This document shows positions 21,314 through 33,888 of a DNA stretch of 64,000 nt, in pieces. Both the position numbers and the translations under genes were made by a program. Source of the stretch: Hygrophila difformis (Eukaryota > Streptophyta > Magnoliopsida > Lamiales > Acanthaceae); assembly GCA_030278955.1 (NCBI GenBank), contig JAOANR010000002.1:558001-622000 (forward strand). The letters are read 5' to 3'. The first letter of the stretch is position 1; the number at the start of each line of letters is the position of its first letter. The notes beneath the pieces are model-generated. The model worked only from the letters and a program-made list of their open reading frames with translations, did not search any database and was not told where the DNA came from.

Positions 21314-21939
21314 CCTGCGAACACCCAATATCAAGGGTAAGACTAATTTTCAACACATCAATTCACAAGCAAAAATACATAAAGACATCATAAATATGAA
21401 GTTCCAACGGGGAAAATCTAGGAGGAATTTAGACCCAATAGTTTGCCAATACATGTTGGGAGAGAATCAAACCAAGGAATGTGCCCAAACAAATTCAAAA
21501 ACCCATTGTGGCATTCTGTCGAACACCTTGTGTGCGCAATAAATTAAGTTCAAAAATATGTTGTAAACACATGGCAACTAACCAAAAAACCAAACAATTG
21601 CTTGAACAACAAATCATAATCACAAGTGTCAACAAACAACACCAACGAAACCACTTTTACACCAATAACACCAACAAAATCGAAAATTTCATAGTTCCAC
21701 TAAAAATCCAAGTTCTAGCAAGAAATTCCACAACTTAGGCTCATATATACATACCAATATTTCCTAAACAATAGAAATGACACCAAAGTACTACATACAA
21801 CCATTAATTCACGAGAATTAAGCCGAAAATGTCAAAACCCCAATTTACATGCCAAAACCCTAATTCCTCAATTCAATCAAATTCTAACAAATCAAGGCAT
21901 AAAACTTGAAATTGACAAGTGAAAATAGAAGATACATAC

Positions 21940-22130
21940 CTTACAAAGAGAAATCGAAGTCGGAACTAGGAGAATCCGAGCACGAGGGGACGAATTTGAG
22001 AGGAAGTTGGGAGAAATTTCGGAAGGGGAAAGGGGTGAATGGCTCGCGCCCCGCGCGAGCCCTATATTCTGCCCCTGGGGGCGCCGCGCGGACCCGGCGC
22101 GGTAAACCCCCAAAACCCGCGCGGACCCCG
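21940..22130 (-). promoter_or_regulatory. GC-rich leader of the second antisense ORF copy
   Basis: Same CpG block and donor site as at 5955-6145, unchanged apart from the A-rich tract beyond it (22141-22245). It would start a transcript toward lower coordinates. Confidence 0.35.
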
Positions 22131-22155
22131 CGCGGGTCAAGAAAAAAATAAAAAA

Positions 22156-22186
<31 letters not shown>

Positions 22187-22285
22187 AAAATAAAAAAAAA
22201 TAAAATAAAATAAAAAAAAAAATAATAATAATAATAATAATTTATTTACTCCTCTGCTCTACAAAATACGTGTGCACCTAAGCGT

Positions 22286-22759
22286 GTGAAACGGCAAGAC
22301 ATAGAATTTCAAGTCGTAGATAAGGTCATGTTAAAGATATCACCGATGAAGGGGGTGATGCATTTTGGCAAACGAGGAAAGCTAAGTCCTCGGAATATGG
22401 GACCTTATGAAATTCTAGTAAAGGTCGGGAATCTAGCATATCGTCTAGTCTTACCGCCACAATTGGCTAGAGTTCACAATGTGTTCCACATATCACAATT
22501 GAAGAAGTATGTGCACGATCCGACCTATGTACTCCAACCGGGAGGAATTAAATTGGATGATGACGTGAGCTATGAGGAAATTCCGGTACAATTACTCGAT
22601 GTTAAGGAGAAAATAACAAGGAATAAAACCGTGAGAATGGTCAAGGTTCTTTGGTCGAACCATGAAAGTGAAACAGCAACATGGGAACTAGGAGCCGACA
22701 TGAAGGAGCGTCATCCGACCCTATTCCAAGATGGTGCAACCACAGTTATGGGAACATAA
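22286..22759 (+). pseudogene. pol C-terminus (integrase tail and chromodomain), second copy
   Basis: Encodes the same 157 residues as 6296-6769; the DNA differs at very few sites (for example AATAAAACC for AACAAAACC near 22621). Upstream pol domains are missing. With the antisense ORF it forms a block of about 2.4 kb (20371-22760) duplicated from, or shared by descent with, 4391-6770. Confidence 0.75.
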
Positions 22760-23075
22760 CTGTATTCTTAAGGGGGGGAGGCTGTAACACCCGAGGAAAA
22801 CCAAATTCAAATTGTTTGAACTACGTAATGACTTGATCCCTTCACAGGGTACGTAGGCAACTTGGAAATTTCAATTCTGGGTTCAGTCAAACAAAAAAAA
22901 AAAAAAAATCAAACAATAATCAAACAATAATCAAACAACAAACGACGATCAACAATCGAACAATAATTCAATAACACAATATCGCAAATAGTAAACAAAA
23001 AGGACCATAACTCTTCGCGCGAGAAAAGCCGAAGCACAACTTCGAGGACGAAGTTGATTCTTAAGGGGGGGAGGA
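22760..23075 (+). promoter_or_regulatory. 3'UTR with double PPT motif, second copy
   Basis: Same arrangement as 14398-14705: a first purine run with an apparent TGTAACACCCG start at about 22773-22794, a poly(A) run at about 22893, CTTCGAGGACGAAG, and a second PPT just before the LTR-A start at 23076. The 5' part follows the version at 6770 but the 3' part follows that at 14398, so this 3'UTR is itself a hybrid. Confidence 0.6.
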
Positions 23076-24137
23076 TGTAACACCCCAGATTTTTATCAAC
23101 GTCCAAGGGAATAAAATTTATTCCGATCAATGTCGAAATATATCCGAGGAGAAGAAAATAATTTATCACAATAAATTATTGCTCGGAAATGAAACGCCGA
23201 TAGATTTAAATTCAAAATGGAATAAAAGAGGGAAAGGGAGCCGAAGACATTCCATGAATTGAGTAAAAATAATTGGAGTTAAGTTCATGAAGGAAAAGAA
23301 TTTTAACTCCAAGAACCCATGAAGTCAAAAGAAATTTAATGATACAAGTTATTGCACGGGAATCAAAAGACGACGAATTGAAAGCCGACGAAACCGAGAC
23401 CGACGGACTTAAGATTTTAACATGAAATTCATTTGAGTCGAGATAAACTTAAAATTAGAATTCATGACCCGAGAATGACCCGAAAAATCAAGCCCGAAAC
23501 CGTAGGAGGATAGAAGTCCGAAAGAGAGGAGGAAAAGCACGACGGATCGCACGACCCCGCCCGGACCGAAGTCCAGGCGAGAGTGGCGCGCACCCGGCGC
23601 GGGGTTTAGCCAAAAGGCGCGCCAACCCCGCGCCATTGACGCGGCGACGTTTGTCGCGTTTTGGGTGGCGCGCACCCGGCGCGGCTTTTGGCCGATTCGC
23701 GCGCCAACCCCGCGCCATCGTCCTGACAGCAGCCATTGTCGCGTTTTGGCGACTTTCTTGCCATATTCCTTGACCCCAACGCGAGAATCTTGCTTGGTCA
23801 CGGGGGAGGCATCTTTTGGACGTCATTGGTTGTCCATAACACTCCATTTTCAGTCATCAAACACCCCAAGTTCCTCCCAAACTCTCCAAAAACTCTCCCT
23901 AAGCCAAACACCTTCCGGCGAACTTCCGGCGAACCTTCCGGCAACCAAATCCTACCAAGGTAGTGTGGAGATCAAGGATTTGCAAGCATTGGATTGTTGG
24001 TAAGGTGTCAATCAAGTTTCCTTATTGCTTTAAGATCATAATCAACCTTCTAACTTACGGATCTTTACTTGCAAACACGTTCGTAGCCAAAGGAGAAGAA
24101 GAACGTGTTGCGTAGATCCGTTCGTGGCGATTTTGGA
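23076..24137 (+). mobile_element. LTR-A, 5' third only
   Basis: It starts TGTAACACCCC after a PPT and matches 14706-15765. It breaks off after GGCGATTTTGGA and, with a filler of about 5 bp, joins an inverted pol fragment. It shares variant bases with the LTR at 26203 (GAATTGAG, AAATTAGAATTC) rather than with the one at 14706. Confidence 0.85.
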
Positions 24138-26078
24138 TCGCCGGAACGCCGTACTCATCTTTATCTGTGTCCCAGAGCTGCTTGCAGCTTGGTCCAAAAC
24201 TGGGAGACGAATCTGCTATCCCTGTCCGAGATGATATCATGCGGCACCCCATGCCGGCGCACCACATTGTCTACGTACGCTCTTGCTAGTTGGTCCATTG
24301 TCCAAGTGTCCTTCATCGGGATGAAGATGGCGGCCTTCGTTAACCTATCCACGATCACCCAGATCTTATTCATTCCTTTTGGCGAACGTGGTAACCCTGA
24401 AACGAAATCCATAGAGATACTATCCCACTTCCAGCTTGGGATCTCTAATGGTTGCATTAATCCTAAGGGCTTTTGCCGTACTGCCTTGATCTTCTGGCAG
24501 GTAAGGCACCTTGCCACGAATTCGGCCACCTCTCTTTTCATGTTCGGCCACCAATAATTTTTCTTCAAGTCCTTGTATAGCTTATCTCCTCCGGGGTGGA
24601 CCGAGTAGGGGGTGCTATGTCCTTCCTCCATCACCTTCTTCTTTAGATCTATGGATTCCCGCGGTATACACCATCTTCCCCTGAAGCGGATGCTCCCGTC
24701 CTCATGAATCTGGAAATCTACTGCCTTTCCTTCGGCAATGCTTCTCCTTATTTCCTTCATCTGTTCGTCGCTCGACTGGGCGAGTCGTATTTCTTCGTAT
24801 ATGGTAGGGCTTACTACCATTGCGTTGACGACCTCGGTAACCGTACCGGGATGCACCAGTTCTAGGCTTAATTTCGCCAAATCTCTGTACAACTCGGCCG
24901 GTATCACCAGTGAGTTCGTGACGTGTTGTGCCTTTCGACTCAAGGCGTCGGCCACGACGTTGGCCTTGCCCTCGTGATATGCAACCTCTAGGTCGTAATC
25001 TTTGATCAGTTCCAACCATCTCCTCTGCCTCAAGTTCAGTTCTCTTTGCGTGAATATGTACTTGAGGCTCTTATGGTCGGTGAACATCCGACACTTCCGC
25101 CCATAGAGATAGTGTCTCCAGATTTTCAGGGCAAACACGACCGCGGCCAGTTCCAGGTCGTGCGTCGGGTAGTTTTGCTCGTGCGGTTTCAGTTGTCGTG
25201 ATGCGTACGCTATGACCTTTTGATCCTGCATCAGTACGCATCCCAGTCCTTCTCTCGAGGCGTCGCTATACACCTCGAAGTCTCCATGCTCTGATGGTAG
25301 TGCCAACACCGGCGCCGTGGTAAGTTGTTTCTTCAATTCCTGGAACGCGGCTTCGCACTCGCCCGTCCAGTCATACTTCACCCCCTTCTTCAGCAGTTGC
25401 GTCATTGGGCGGGCGATTTTGGAGAAGTCTGGTACAAACCGCCTGTAGTAGCCCGCCAGTCAGAGAAAACTTCTTATCTCCGTTGGGCTCTTCGGTGGTA
25501 CCCACTCGGTTACAGCCGAGATCTTTGCTGGGTCCACCGCCACTCCGCTGGCGGATACGATATGCCCAAGGAATGTTACTTCCCTCAGCCAGAAGTCGCA
25601 TTTGGACAACTTCCCATATAGCTGATTTTCTCGGAGGATCCTCAGCACTTTATGCAAGTGCTCGGAATGTTCCTTCTCGTCCCTTGAGTAGACCAAGATG
25701 TCGTCTATGAATACCACAACGCATTTATCTAATAGTCCTCGGAACACATTGTTCATGAGGTTCATGAACATCGCCGGGGTGTTCGTCAATCCGAATGACA
25801 GTACTGTGAATTCGTAGTGCCCATAGCGAGTCCTGAACGCGGTCTTCGGGATGTCCTTCTCAGCAATTCGCATCTGATGATATCCCGAACGCAGGTCGAT
25901 CTTGGAGAACACAGTAGCTCCCTTCAGCTGGTCAAATAGATCCTCGATTCTGGGCAACGGGTACTTGTTCTTGATAGTGACTTGATTAAGTCCTCTATAG
26001 TCGATACACAGTCTCAGACTCCCATCCTTCTTTTTGACGAACAAGACCGGTGCTCCCCATGGAGACGTACTCGGTCGA
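24138..26078 (-). pseudogene. Inverted pol fragment: RT, RNase H and integrase core
   Basis: The minus strand matches about 11660-13590 of the intact pol: RT ([13 protein letters not shown] to the FIDD region), RNase H with its first aspartate intact (YSDAS), the integrase zinc finger and core to just past SDRDSRF. One base change makes a TGA inside the FLGL motif (about 25457-25459), splitting it into two frames (25460-26296 and 24161-25405). Gag, protease and the integrase tail are absent. Both ends are sharp junctions with forward LTR-A or 3'UTR sequence. Confidence 0.9.
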
Positions 26079-26079
26079 A

Positions 26080-26202
26080 CAATCGAACAATAATTCAATA
26101 ACACAATATCGCAAATAGTAAACAAAAAGGACCATAACTCTTCGCGCGAGAAAAGCCGAAGCACAACTTCGAGGACGAAGTTGATTCTTAAGGGGGGGAG
26201 GA
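26080..26202 (+). promoter_or_regulatory. 3'UTR end and polypurine tract before LTR-A
   Basis: It contains CTTCGAGGACGAAG and the PPT AAGGGGGGGAGGA (26190-26202), matching 14580-14705. The upstream first-PPT copy and pol end are missing because the sequence joins the inverted pol fragment at about 26079. It forms the outer edge of the left arm of the palindrome. Confidence 0.75.
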
Positions 26203-29200
26203 TGTAACACCCCAGATTTTTATCAACGTCCAAGGGAATAAAATTTATTCCGATCAATGTCGAAATATATCCGAGGAGAAGAAAATAATTTATCACAATA
26301 AATTATTGCTCGGAAATGAAACGCCGATAGATTTAAATTCAAAATGGAATAAAAGAGGGAAAGGGAGCCGAAGACATTCCATGAATTGAGTAAAAATAAT
26401 TGGAGTTAAGTTCATGAAGGAAAAGAATTTTAACTCCAAGAACCCGTGAAGTCAAAAGAAATTTAATGATACAAGTTATTGCACGGGAATCAAAAGACGA
26501 CGAATTGAAAGCCGACGAAACCGAGACCGACGGACTTAAGATTTTAACATGAAATTCATTTGAGTCGAGATAAACTTAAAATTAGAATTCATGACCCGAG
26601 AATGACCCGAAAAATCAAGCCCGAAACCGTAGGAGGATAGAAGTCCGAAAGAGAGGAGGAAAAGCACGACGGATCGCACGACCCCGCCCGGACCGAAGTC
26701 CAGGCGAGAGTGGCGCGCACCCGGCGCGGGGTTTAGCCAAAAGGCGCGCCAACCCCGCGCCATTGACGCGGCGACGTTTGTCGCGTTTTGGGTGGCGCGC
26801 ACCCGGCGCGGCTTTTGGCCGATTCGCGCGCCAACCCCGCGCCATCGTCCTGACAGCAGCCATTGTCGCGTTTTGGCGACTTTCTTGCCATATTCCTTGA
26901 CCCCAACGCGAGAATCTTGCTTGGTCACGGAGGAGGCATCTTTTGGACGTCATTGGTTGTCCATAACACTCCATTTTCAGTCATCAAACACCCCAAGTTC
27001 CTCCCAAACTCTCCAAAAACTCTCCCTAAGCCAAACACCTTCCGGCGAACTTCCGGCGAACCTTCCGGCAACCAAATCCTACCAAGGTAGTGTGGAGATC
27101 AAGGATTTGCAAGCATTGGATTGTTGGTAAGGTGTCAATCAAGTTTCCTTATTGCTTTAAGATCATAATCAACCTTCTAACTTACGGATCTTTACTTGCA
27201 AACACGTTCGTAGCCAAAGGAGAAGAAGAACGTGTTGCGTAGATCCGTTCGTGGCGATTTTGGACAAATCGATCAACCTTAGAACGTTCAAGAACTCACT
27301 CTCTGTAAGTTAATAACTTACATATCAATATGGGTGGTTTAAAGACATCCGAAACATTGGATTTTAAACGAAACGTTAAAATCAAACCTAAAAACCCCAA
27401 TCTACGTATTTTCTGAAATCCGAGCAAAACTCTTACTTCGAGCGTTCAAACCTGAAAACTCAAAACTAAGATTTTGATCCTAAGATCTTAAGCTATATTG
27501 TGTAAAAACTTCAGAATTTTTCATCAAGTTTTGATACCCCAAATCAAGTCGGACATATTCTGCGTTTTAAGAACTTTCAAAAATTAACCGATTTCAAAAC
27601 CGAACTTGATGAACTTATTTCTATCATTTCTAGTACGAACCAATCCTCATGATCTAAACAAAAGTTGTAGATCTATGAGTCTTGAATACCTCTGTAAAAT
27701 TTCATGCATTTTCATCAAGTTTTGAAACCCCAAATCGAATCGGACATATTCTGCGTTTTAAAGAATTTTCAAAGGTTGACAGTTTTCTTAACCGAACTTG
27801 ATGAGCATATTTCTATCATTTCTAGTCCGATCCAATCTTTGAGTTCTAAACAAAAGTTGCATATAATCATGTCTAGTATGTGCATATAAAATTTCAGAAT
27901 TTTTGAAGCTCATTTGATATGTTAAAAAGTCAAATCTTTGAGATGTGTCAAACCTGAATCCTGACAGCATACTATTTGAGTAGAAAACTTGATTTTTGAC
28001 ATGCTTCCCATCGTTTTTACGAAAAACTCAAAACATGAAAGTTGTTCATTGGGATGTTTTTGAGCTACTGTGAAAATTTCAGATCAATCGCCTAAGAAAT
28101 GGATTTTTAAACTGAAAAGGCGTAAACTGTGACATCGATCGGTTTTAACTTGTGAATTTTTGAAACTTTTAGACAACGATCGAAATCTCGTGATACGATA
28201 AAGCTATATTTTTGAAAATCCCGTTACACTAAAGTTGAAACAATATCGGTTACATAAAATCAGGGGGTGAGTGCTCTGCAGGGTGCCCTCCTAATTGTTC
28301 ATCTTGTGCCAAAACGGCAATGATTATCACGCGCGAAAGATCACCAAAACAGCATCTTATTATTTGGGCCTATCCTCTCGAGTGTATCCGTATGGGTTAC
28401 TCGAGGCTCGACGGAGCGGTACTGGATATGGCATATTTGGTCACAAGAGACCAACTGCCTACCCTCTCGAGTGTATCCGTATGGGTTACTCGAGGCTCGA
28501 CGGAGTGGTACTGGGTATGGCGTATCGGCTGCGGCCGCCGGATTACCGGCTAAAATGACATGTTACTTATGAAATTGGCTGAGGCCGCCGGATCACCGGC
28601 TAACTGTTACTATCGATATTGGCTGTTATTATTTTGGCCTATCCTCTCGAGTGTATCCGTATGGGTTACTCGAGGCTCGACGGAGCGGTACTGGATATGG
28701 CGTATTTGGTCACAAGAGACCAACTGCCTACCCTCTCGAGTGTATCCGTATGGGTTACTCGAGGCTCGACGGAGTGGTACTGGGTATGGCGTATCGGCTG
28801 CGGCCGCCGGATCACCGGCTAAAATGACATGTTACTTATGAAATTGGCTGAGGCCGCCGGATCACCGGCTATCTATTGTTGAGATGATGGCGCAACGGGA
28901 AATATATTAAAAAGCTTAGATTTTATGAAATTGGCTGCGGCCGCCGGATTGCCGGCTAAATTTAAATATCGTTTTGATGGTGGCGTATCGGGGAGAATTT
29001 TAAAAGCTCAAATTTTTATTTACTTACTTACGGCATTAATCATGTTTTTAAATCATGTCTTAAATAATTGCCCATGCTTAAGTTTTAAATTATGAAATTT
29101 AAATGTGTCTTTAAAGTATGCATTATCTTCGCATTTTTTTTTTAAATGTTTTTATGCATGGCAAAGAGTTTTATCTTAATTACTAAAAATCTAACCCCTT

Positions 29201-29618
29201 TATTGCTATGTAAGGATTGACTTACTCAGTATTTTATAATACTGATAAAAACCGTTGTTCATTTTTTTTCTGTTACAGAGTACGGAGCATGATCACTCAT
29301 TGGGGGATCATTTTGGATACTTAATCATTTATTTTACATGACTTGCATGAACGGGTCTATTTAACCCGTGGTTTGGCCATGTCGGCCCTATATTTCAATT
29401 TCCGCTGCATACACTTTACTTCCGCTGCGTACTTTATATATTCTCGCTGCAACTCTGATGTAGTATTTTTAATTATCTATGAATGGGCTACTTGAATATT
29501 TTAAAATTCTGAAAAACCATAGCCTTGCATCTCTTTAGTGAGCTCGGAGAAGCCGTGTCTTGCTAGGGAGGTGTGGCGGTGACATCCCGGCCTGGGTTAC
29601 CAAATCCGGGGTGTTACA
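26203..29618 (+). mobile_element. Complete LTR-A (3416 bp), left arm of a palindrome
   Basis: TGTAACACCCC to GGGGTGTTACA with the same internal layout as 14706-18120. A PPT lies upstream and ATGTGGTATCAAAGC (PBS) directly downstream. Variant bases match the copy at 23076, not the right arm. Confidence 0.9.
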
Positions 29619-29633
29619 ATGTGGTATCAAAGC
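29619..29633 (+). promoter_or_regulatory. PBS remnant at the palindrome centre
   Basis: ATGTGGTATCAAAGC is a one-base variant of the usual ATGTGGTATCAGAGC and is the only spacer between two facing LTR-A ends. The right-hand LTR then starts AATAACACCCC, so its terminal TG has become AA or been lost. Confidence 0.7.
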
Positions 29634-32600
29634 AATAACACCCCGGATTTGGTAACCCAGGCCGGGATGTCACCGCCACACCTCCCTAGCAAGACACGGC
29701 TTCTCCGAGCTCACTAAAGAGATGCAAGGCTATGGTTTTTCAGAATTTTAAAATATTCAAGTAGCCCATTCATAGATAATTAAAAATACTACATCAGAGT
29801 TGCAGCGAGAATATATAAAGTACGCAGCGGAAGTAAAGTGTATGCAGCGGAAATTGAAATATAGGGCCGACATGGCCAAACCACGGGTTAAACAGACCCG
29901 TTCATGCAAGTCATGTAAAATAAATGATTAAGTATCCAAAATGATCCCCCAATGAGTGATCATGCTCCGTACTCTGTAACAGAAAAAAAAATGAACAACG
30001 GTTTTTATCAGTATTATAAAATACTGAGTAAGTCAATCCTTACATAGCAATAAAGGGGTTAGATTTTTAGTAATTAAGATAAAACTCTTTGCCATGCATA
30101 AAAACATTTAAAAAAAAATGCGAAGATAATGCATACTTTAAAGACACATTTAAATTTCATAATTTAAAACTTAAGCATGGGCAATTATTTAAGACATGAT
30201 TTAAAAACATGATTAATGCCGTAAGTAAGTAAATAAAAATTTGAGCTTTTAAAATTCTCCCCGATACGCCACCATCAAAACGATATTTAAATTTAGCCGG
30301 CAATCCGGCGGCCGCAGCCAATTTCATAAAATCTAAGCTTTTTAATATATTTCCCGTTACGCCATCATCTCAACAATAGATAGCCGGTGATCCGGCGGCC
30401 TCAGCCAATTTCATAAGTAACATGTCATTTTAGCCGGTGATCCGGCGGCCGCAGCCGATACGCCATACCCAGTACCACTCCGTCGAGCCTCGAGTAACCC
30501 ATACGGATACACTCGAGAGGGTAGGCAGTTGGTCTCTTGTGACCAAATACGCCATATCCAGTACCGCTCCGTCGAGCCTCGAGTAACCCATACGGATACA
30601 CTCGAGAGGATAGGCCAAAATAATAACAGCCAATATCGATAGTAACAGTTAGCCGGTGATCCGGCGGCCTCAGCCAATTTCATAAGTAACATGTCATTTT
30701 AGCCGGTAATCCGGCGGCCGCAGCCGATACGCCATACCCAGTACCACTCCGTCGAGCCTCGAGTAACCCATACGGATACACTCGAGAGGGTAGGCAGTTG
30801 GTCTCTTGTGACCAAATATGCCATATCCAGTACCGCTCCGTCGAGCCTCGAGTAACCCATACGGATACACTCGAGAGGATAGGCCCAAATAATAAGATGC
30901 TGTTTTGGTGATCTTTCGCGCGTGATAATCATTGCCGTTTTGGCACAAGATGAACAATTAGGAGGGCACCCTGCAGAGCACTCACCCCCTGATTTTATGT
31001 AACCGATATTGTTTCAACTTTAGTGTAACGGGATTTTCAAAAATATAGCTTTATCGTATCACGAGATTTCGATCGTTGTCTAAAAGTTTCAAAAATTCAC
31101 AAGTTAAAACCGATCGATGTCACAGTTTACGCCTTTTCAGTTTAAAAATCCATTTCTTAGGCGATTGATCTGAAATTTTCACAGTAGCTCAAAAACATCC
31201 CAATGAACAACTTTCATGTTTTGAGTTTTTCGTAAAAACGATGGGAAGCATGTCAAAAATCAAGTTTTCTACTCAAATAGTATGCTGTCAGGATTCAGGT
31301 TTGACACATCTCAAAGATTTGACTTTTTAACATATCAAATGAGCTTCAAAAATTCTGAAATTTTATATGCACATACTAGACATGATTATATGCAACTTTT
31401 GTTTAGAACTCAAAGATTGGATCGGACTAGAAATGATAGAAATATGCTCATCAAGTTCGGTTAAGAAAACTGTCAACCTTTGAAAATTCTTTAAAACGCA
31501 GAATATGTCCGATTCGATTTGGGGTTTCAAAACTTGATGAAAATGCATGAAATTTTACAGAGGTATTCAAGACTCATAGATCTACAACTTTTGTTTAGAT
31601 CATGAGGATTGGTTCGTACTAGAAATGATAGAAATAAGTTCATCAAGTTCGGTTTTGAAATCGGTTAATTTTTGAAAGTTCTTAAAACGCAGAATATGTC
31701 CGACTTGATTTGGGGTATCAAAACTTGATGAAAAATTCTGAAGTTTTTACACAATATAGCTTAAGATCTTAGGATCAAAATCTTAGTTTTGAGTTTTCAG
31801 GTTTGAACGCTCGAAGTAAGAGTTTTGCTCGGATTTCAGAAAATACGTAGATTGGGGTTTTTAGGTTTGATTTTAACGTTTCGTTTAAAATCCAATGTTT
31901 CGGATGTCTTTAAACCACCCATATTGATATGTAAGTTATTAACTTACAGAGAGTGAGTTCTTGAACGTTCTAAGGTTGATCGATTTGTCCAAAATCGCCA
32001 CGAACGGATCTACGCAACACGTTCTTCTTCTCCTTTGGCTACGAACGTGTTTGCAAGTAAAGATCCGTAAGTTAGAAGGTTGATTATGATCTTAAAGCAA
32101 TAAGGAAACTTGATTGACACCTTACCAACAATCCAATGCTTGCAAATCCTTGATCTCCACACTACCTTGGTAGGATTTGGTTGCCGGAAGGTTCGCCGGA
32201 AGTTCGCCGGAAGGTGTTTGGCTTAGGGAGAGTTTTTGGAGAGTTTGGGAGGAACTTGGGGTGTTTGATGACTGAAAATGGAGTGTTATGGACAACCAAT
32301 GACGTCCAAAAGATGCCTCCCCCGTGACCAAGCAAGATTCTCGCGTTGGGGTCAAGGAATATGGCAAGAAAGTCGCCAAAACGCGACAATGGCTGCTGTC
32401 AGGACGTTGGCGCGGGGTTGGCGCGCGAATCGGCCAAAAGCCGCGCCGGGTGCGCGCCACCCAAAACGCGACAAACGTCGCCGCGTCAATGGCGCGGGGT
32501 TGGCGCGCCTTTTGGCTAAACCCCGCGCCGGGTGCGCGCCACTCTCGCCTGGACTTCGGTCCGGGCGGGGTCGTGCGATCCGTCGTGCTTTTCCTCCTCT

Positions 32601-33049
32601 CTTTCGGACTTCTATCCTCCTACGGTTTCGGGCTTGATTTTTCGGGTCATTCTCGGGTCATGAATTCTTATTTTAAGTTTATCTCGACTCAAATGAATTT
32701 CATGTTAAAATCTTAAGTCCGTCGGTCTCGGTTTCGTCGGCTTTCAATTCGTCGTCTTTTGATTCCCGTGCAATAACTTGTATCATTAAATTTCTTTTGA
32801 CTTCACGGGTTCTTGGAGTTAAAATTCTTTTCCTTCATGAACTTAACTCCAATTATTTTTACTCCATTCATGGAATGTCTTCGGCTCCCTTTCCCTCTTT
32901 TATTCCATTTTGAATTTAAATCTATCGGCGTTTCATTTCCGAGCAATAATTTATTGTGATAAATTATTTTCTTCTCCTCGGATATATTTCGACATTGATC
33001 GGAATAAATTTTATTCCCTTGGACGTTGATAAAAATCTGGGGTGTTACA
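29634..33049 (-). mobile_element. Complete LTR-A in reverse, right arm of the palindrome
   Basis: Reverse complement of a full LTR-A (3416 bp, the last 2 bp at the centre altered). Diagnostic bases (CATGAATGGAG, AAAATAAGAATTC) match the LTR at 14706, not the left arm, so the arms come from different LTR copies. A reversed PPT (TCCTCCCCCCCTT) follows at 33050. Confidence 0.9.
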
Positions 33050-33364
33050 TCCTCCCCCCCTTAAGAATCAACTTCGTCCTCGAAGTTGTGCTTCGGCTTT
33101 TCTCGCGCGAAGAGTTATGGTCCTTTTTGTTTACTATTTGCGATATTGTGTTATTGAATTATTGTTCGATTGTTGATCGTCGTTTGTTGTTTGATTATTG
33201 TTTGATTATTGTTTGATTTTTTTTTTTTTTGTTTGACTGAACCCAGAATTGAAATTTCCAAGTTGCCTACGTACCCTGTGAAGGGATCAAGTCATTACGT
33301 AGTTCAAAATAATTTGAATTTGGTTTTCCTCGGGTGTTACAGCCTCCCCCCCTTAAGAATACAG
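33050..33364 (-). promoter_or_regulatory. Reversed 3'UTR with double PPT
   Basis: Minus-strand equivalent of 22760-23075: true PPT at 33050-33062, inverted repeat CTTCGTCCTCGAAG, poly(T) run, then the first PPT-like run with its false LTR start (33334-33352), then the pol stop. Confidence 0.65.
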
Positions 33365-33525
33365 TTATGTTCCCATAACTGTGGTTGCACCATCTTGGAA
33401 TAGGGTCGGATGACGCTCCTTCATGTCGGCTCCTAGTTCCCATGTTGCTGTTTCACTTTCATGGTTCGACCAAAGAACCTTGACCATTCTCACGGTTTTG
33501 TTCCTTGTTATTTTCTCCTTAACAT
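33365..33525 (-). pseudogene. Last 53 codons of pol (chromodomain end)
   Basis: It matches the end of the 22286-22759 frame from VKEKITRNK to the stop. Upstream on the minus strand it joins the element leader at 33526, so this copy lost everything between the leader and the chromodomain. It is the shortest internal region seen here (about 840 bp between LTRs). Confidence 0.75.
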
Positions 33526-33888
33526 TTCAACCATCTCTTTGGAATTTTTCAAAAATTTTATCCATGCATTTATTTATCCATGGGTTTTAAAAATAAATTT
33601 ACTCCATGGATAGGTTAAAATAAGGATAAAAGGTTTGGGCCACTATATTGGGCCGAAAGAAATAAATTATTTGGGCTTTAAATAAAAACAAGGCTATTGG
33701 GCCAAGATAATTTCTTGGGCTTCTAAAAAAAATTTTGGGCTAAAAATTTGGGCTTTAACTTCAAAATAATAATTGGGCTCTTTAAAATATAATAGCTTCA
33801 AAATAATCCGGGCTCTGATACCAACCTTGGTATCATATATTTTCTTTAAAATAATAGCTTTAAAATATTCCGGGCTCTGATACCACAT
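33526..33888 (-). other. Leader of the non-autonomous element, with two primer binding sites
   Basis: Minus strand: directly after the LTR end comes TGGTATCAGAGC (33885-33874), and 50 bp on a second TGGTATCAGAGC (33823-33812), each followed by CCGG. The rest matches 2899-3190 (GGCCCAA-rich). It confirms that 2899-3293 is a post-PBS leader. Confidence 0.65.

Noticed and set aside
24105..24557. Plus-strand 150-aa ORF near 24105
   Set aside because: It is the complementary frame of the integrase core in the inverted pol fragment.
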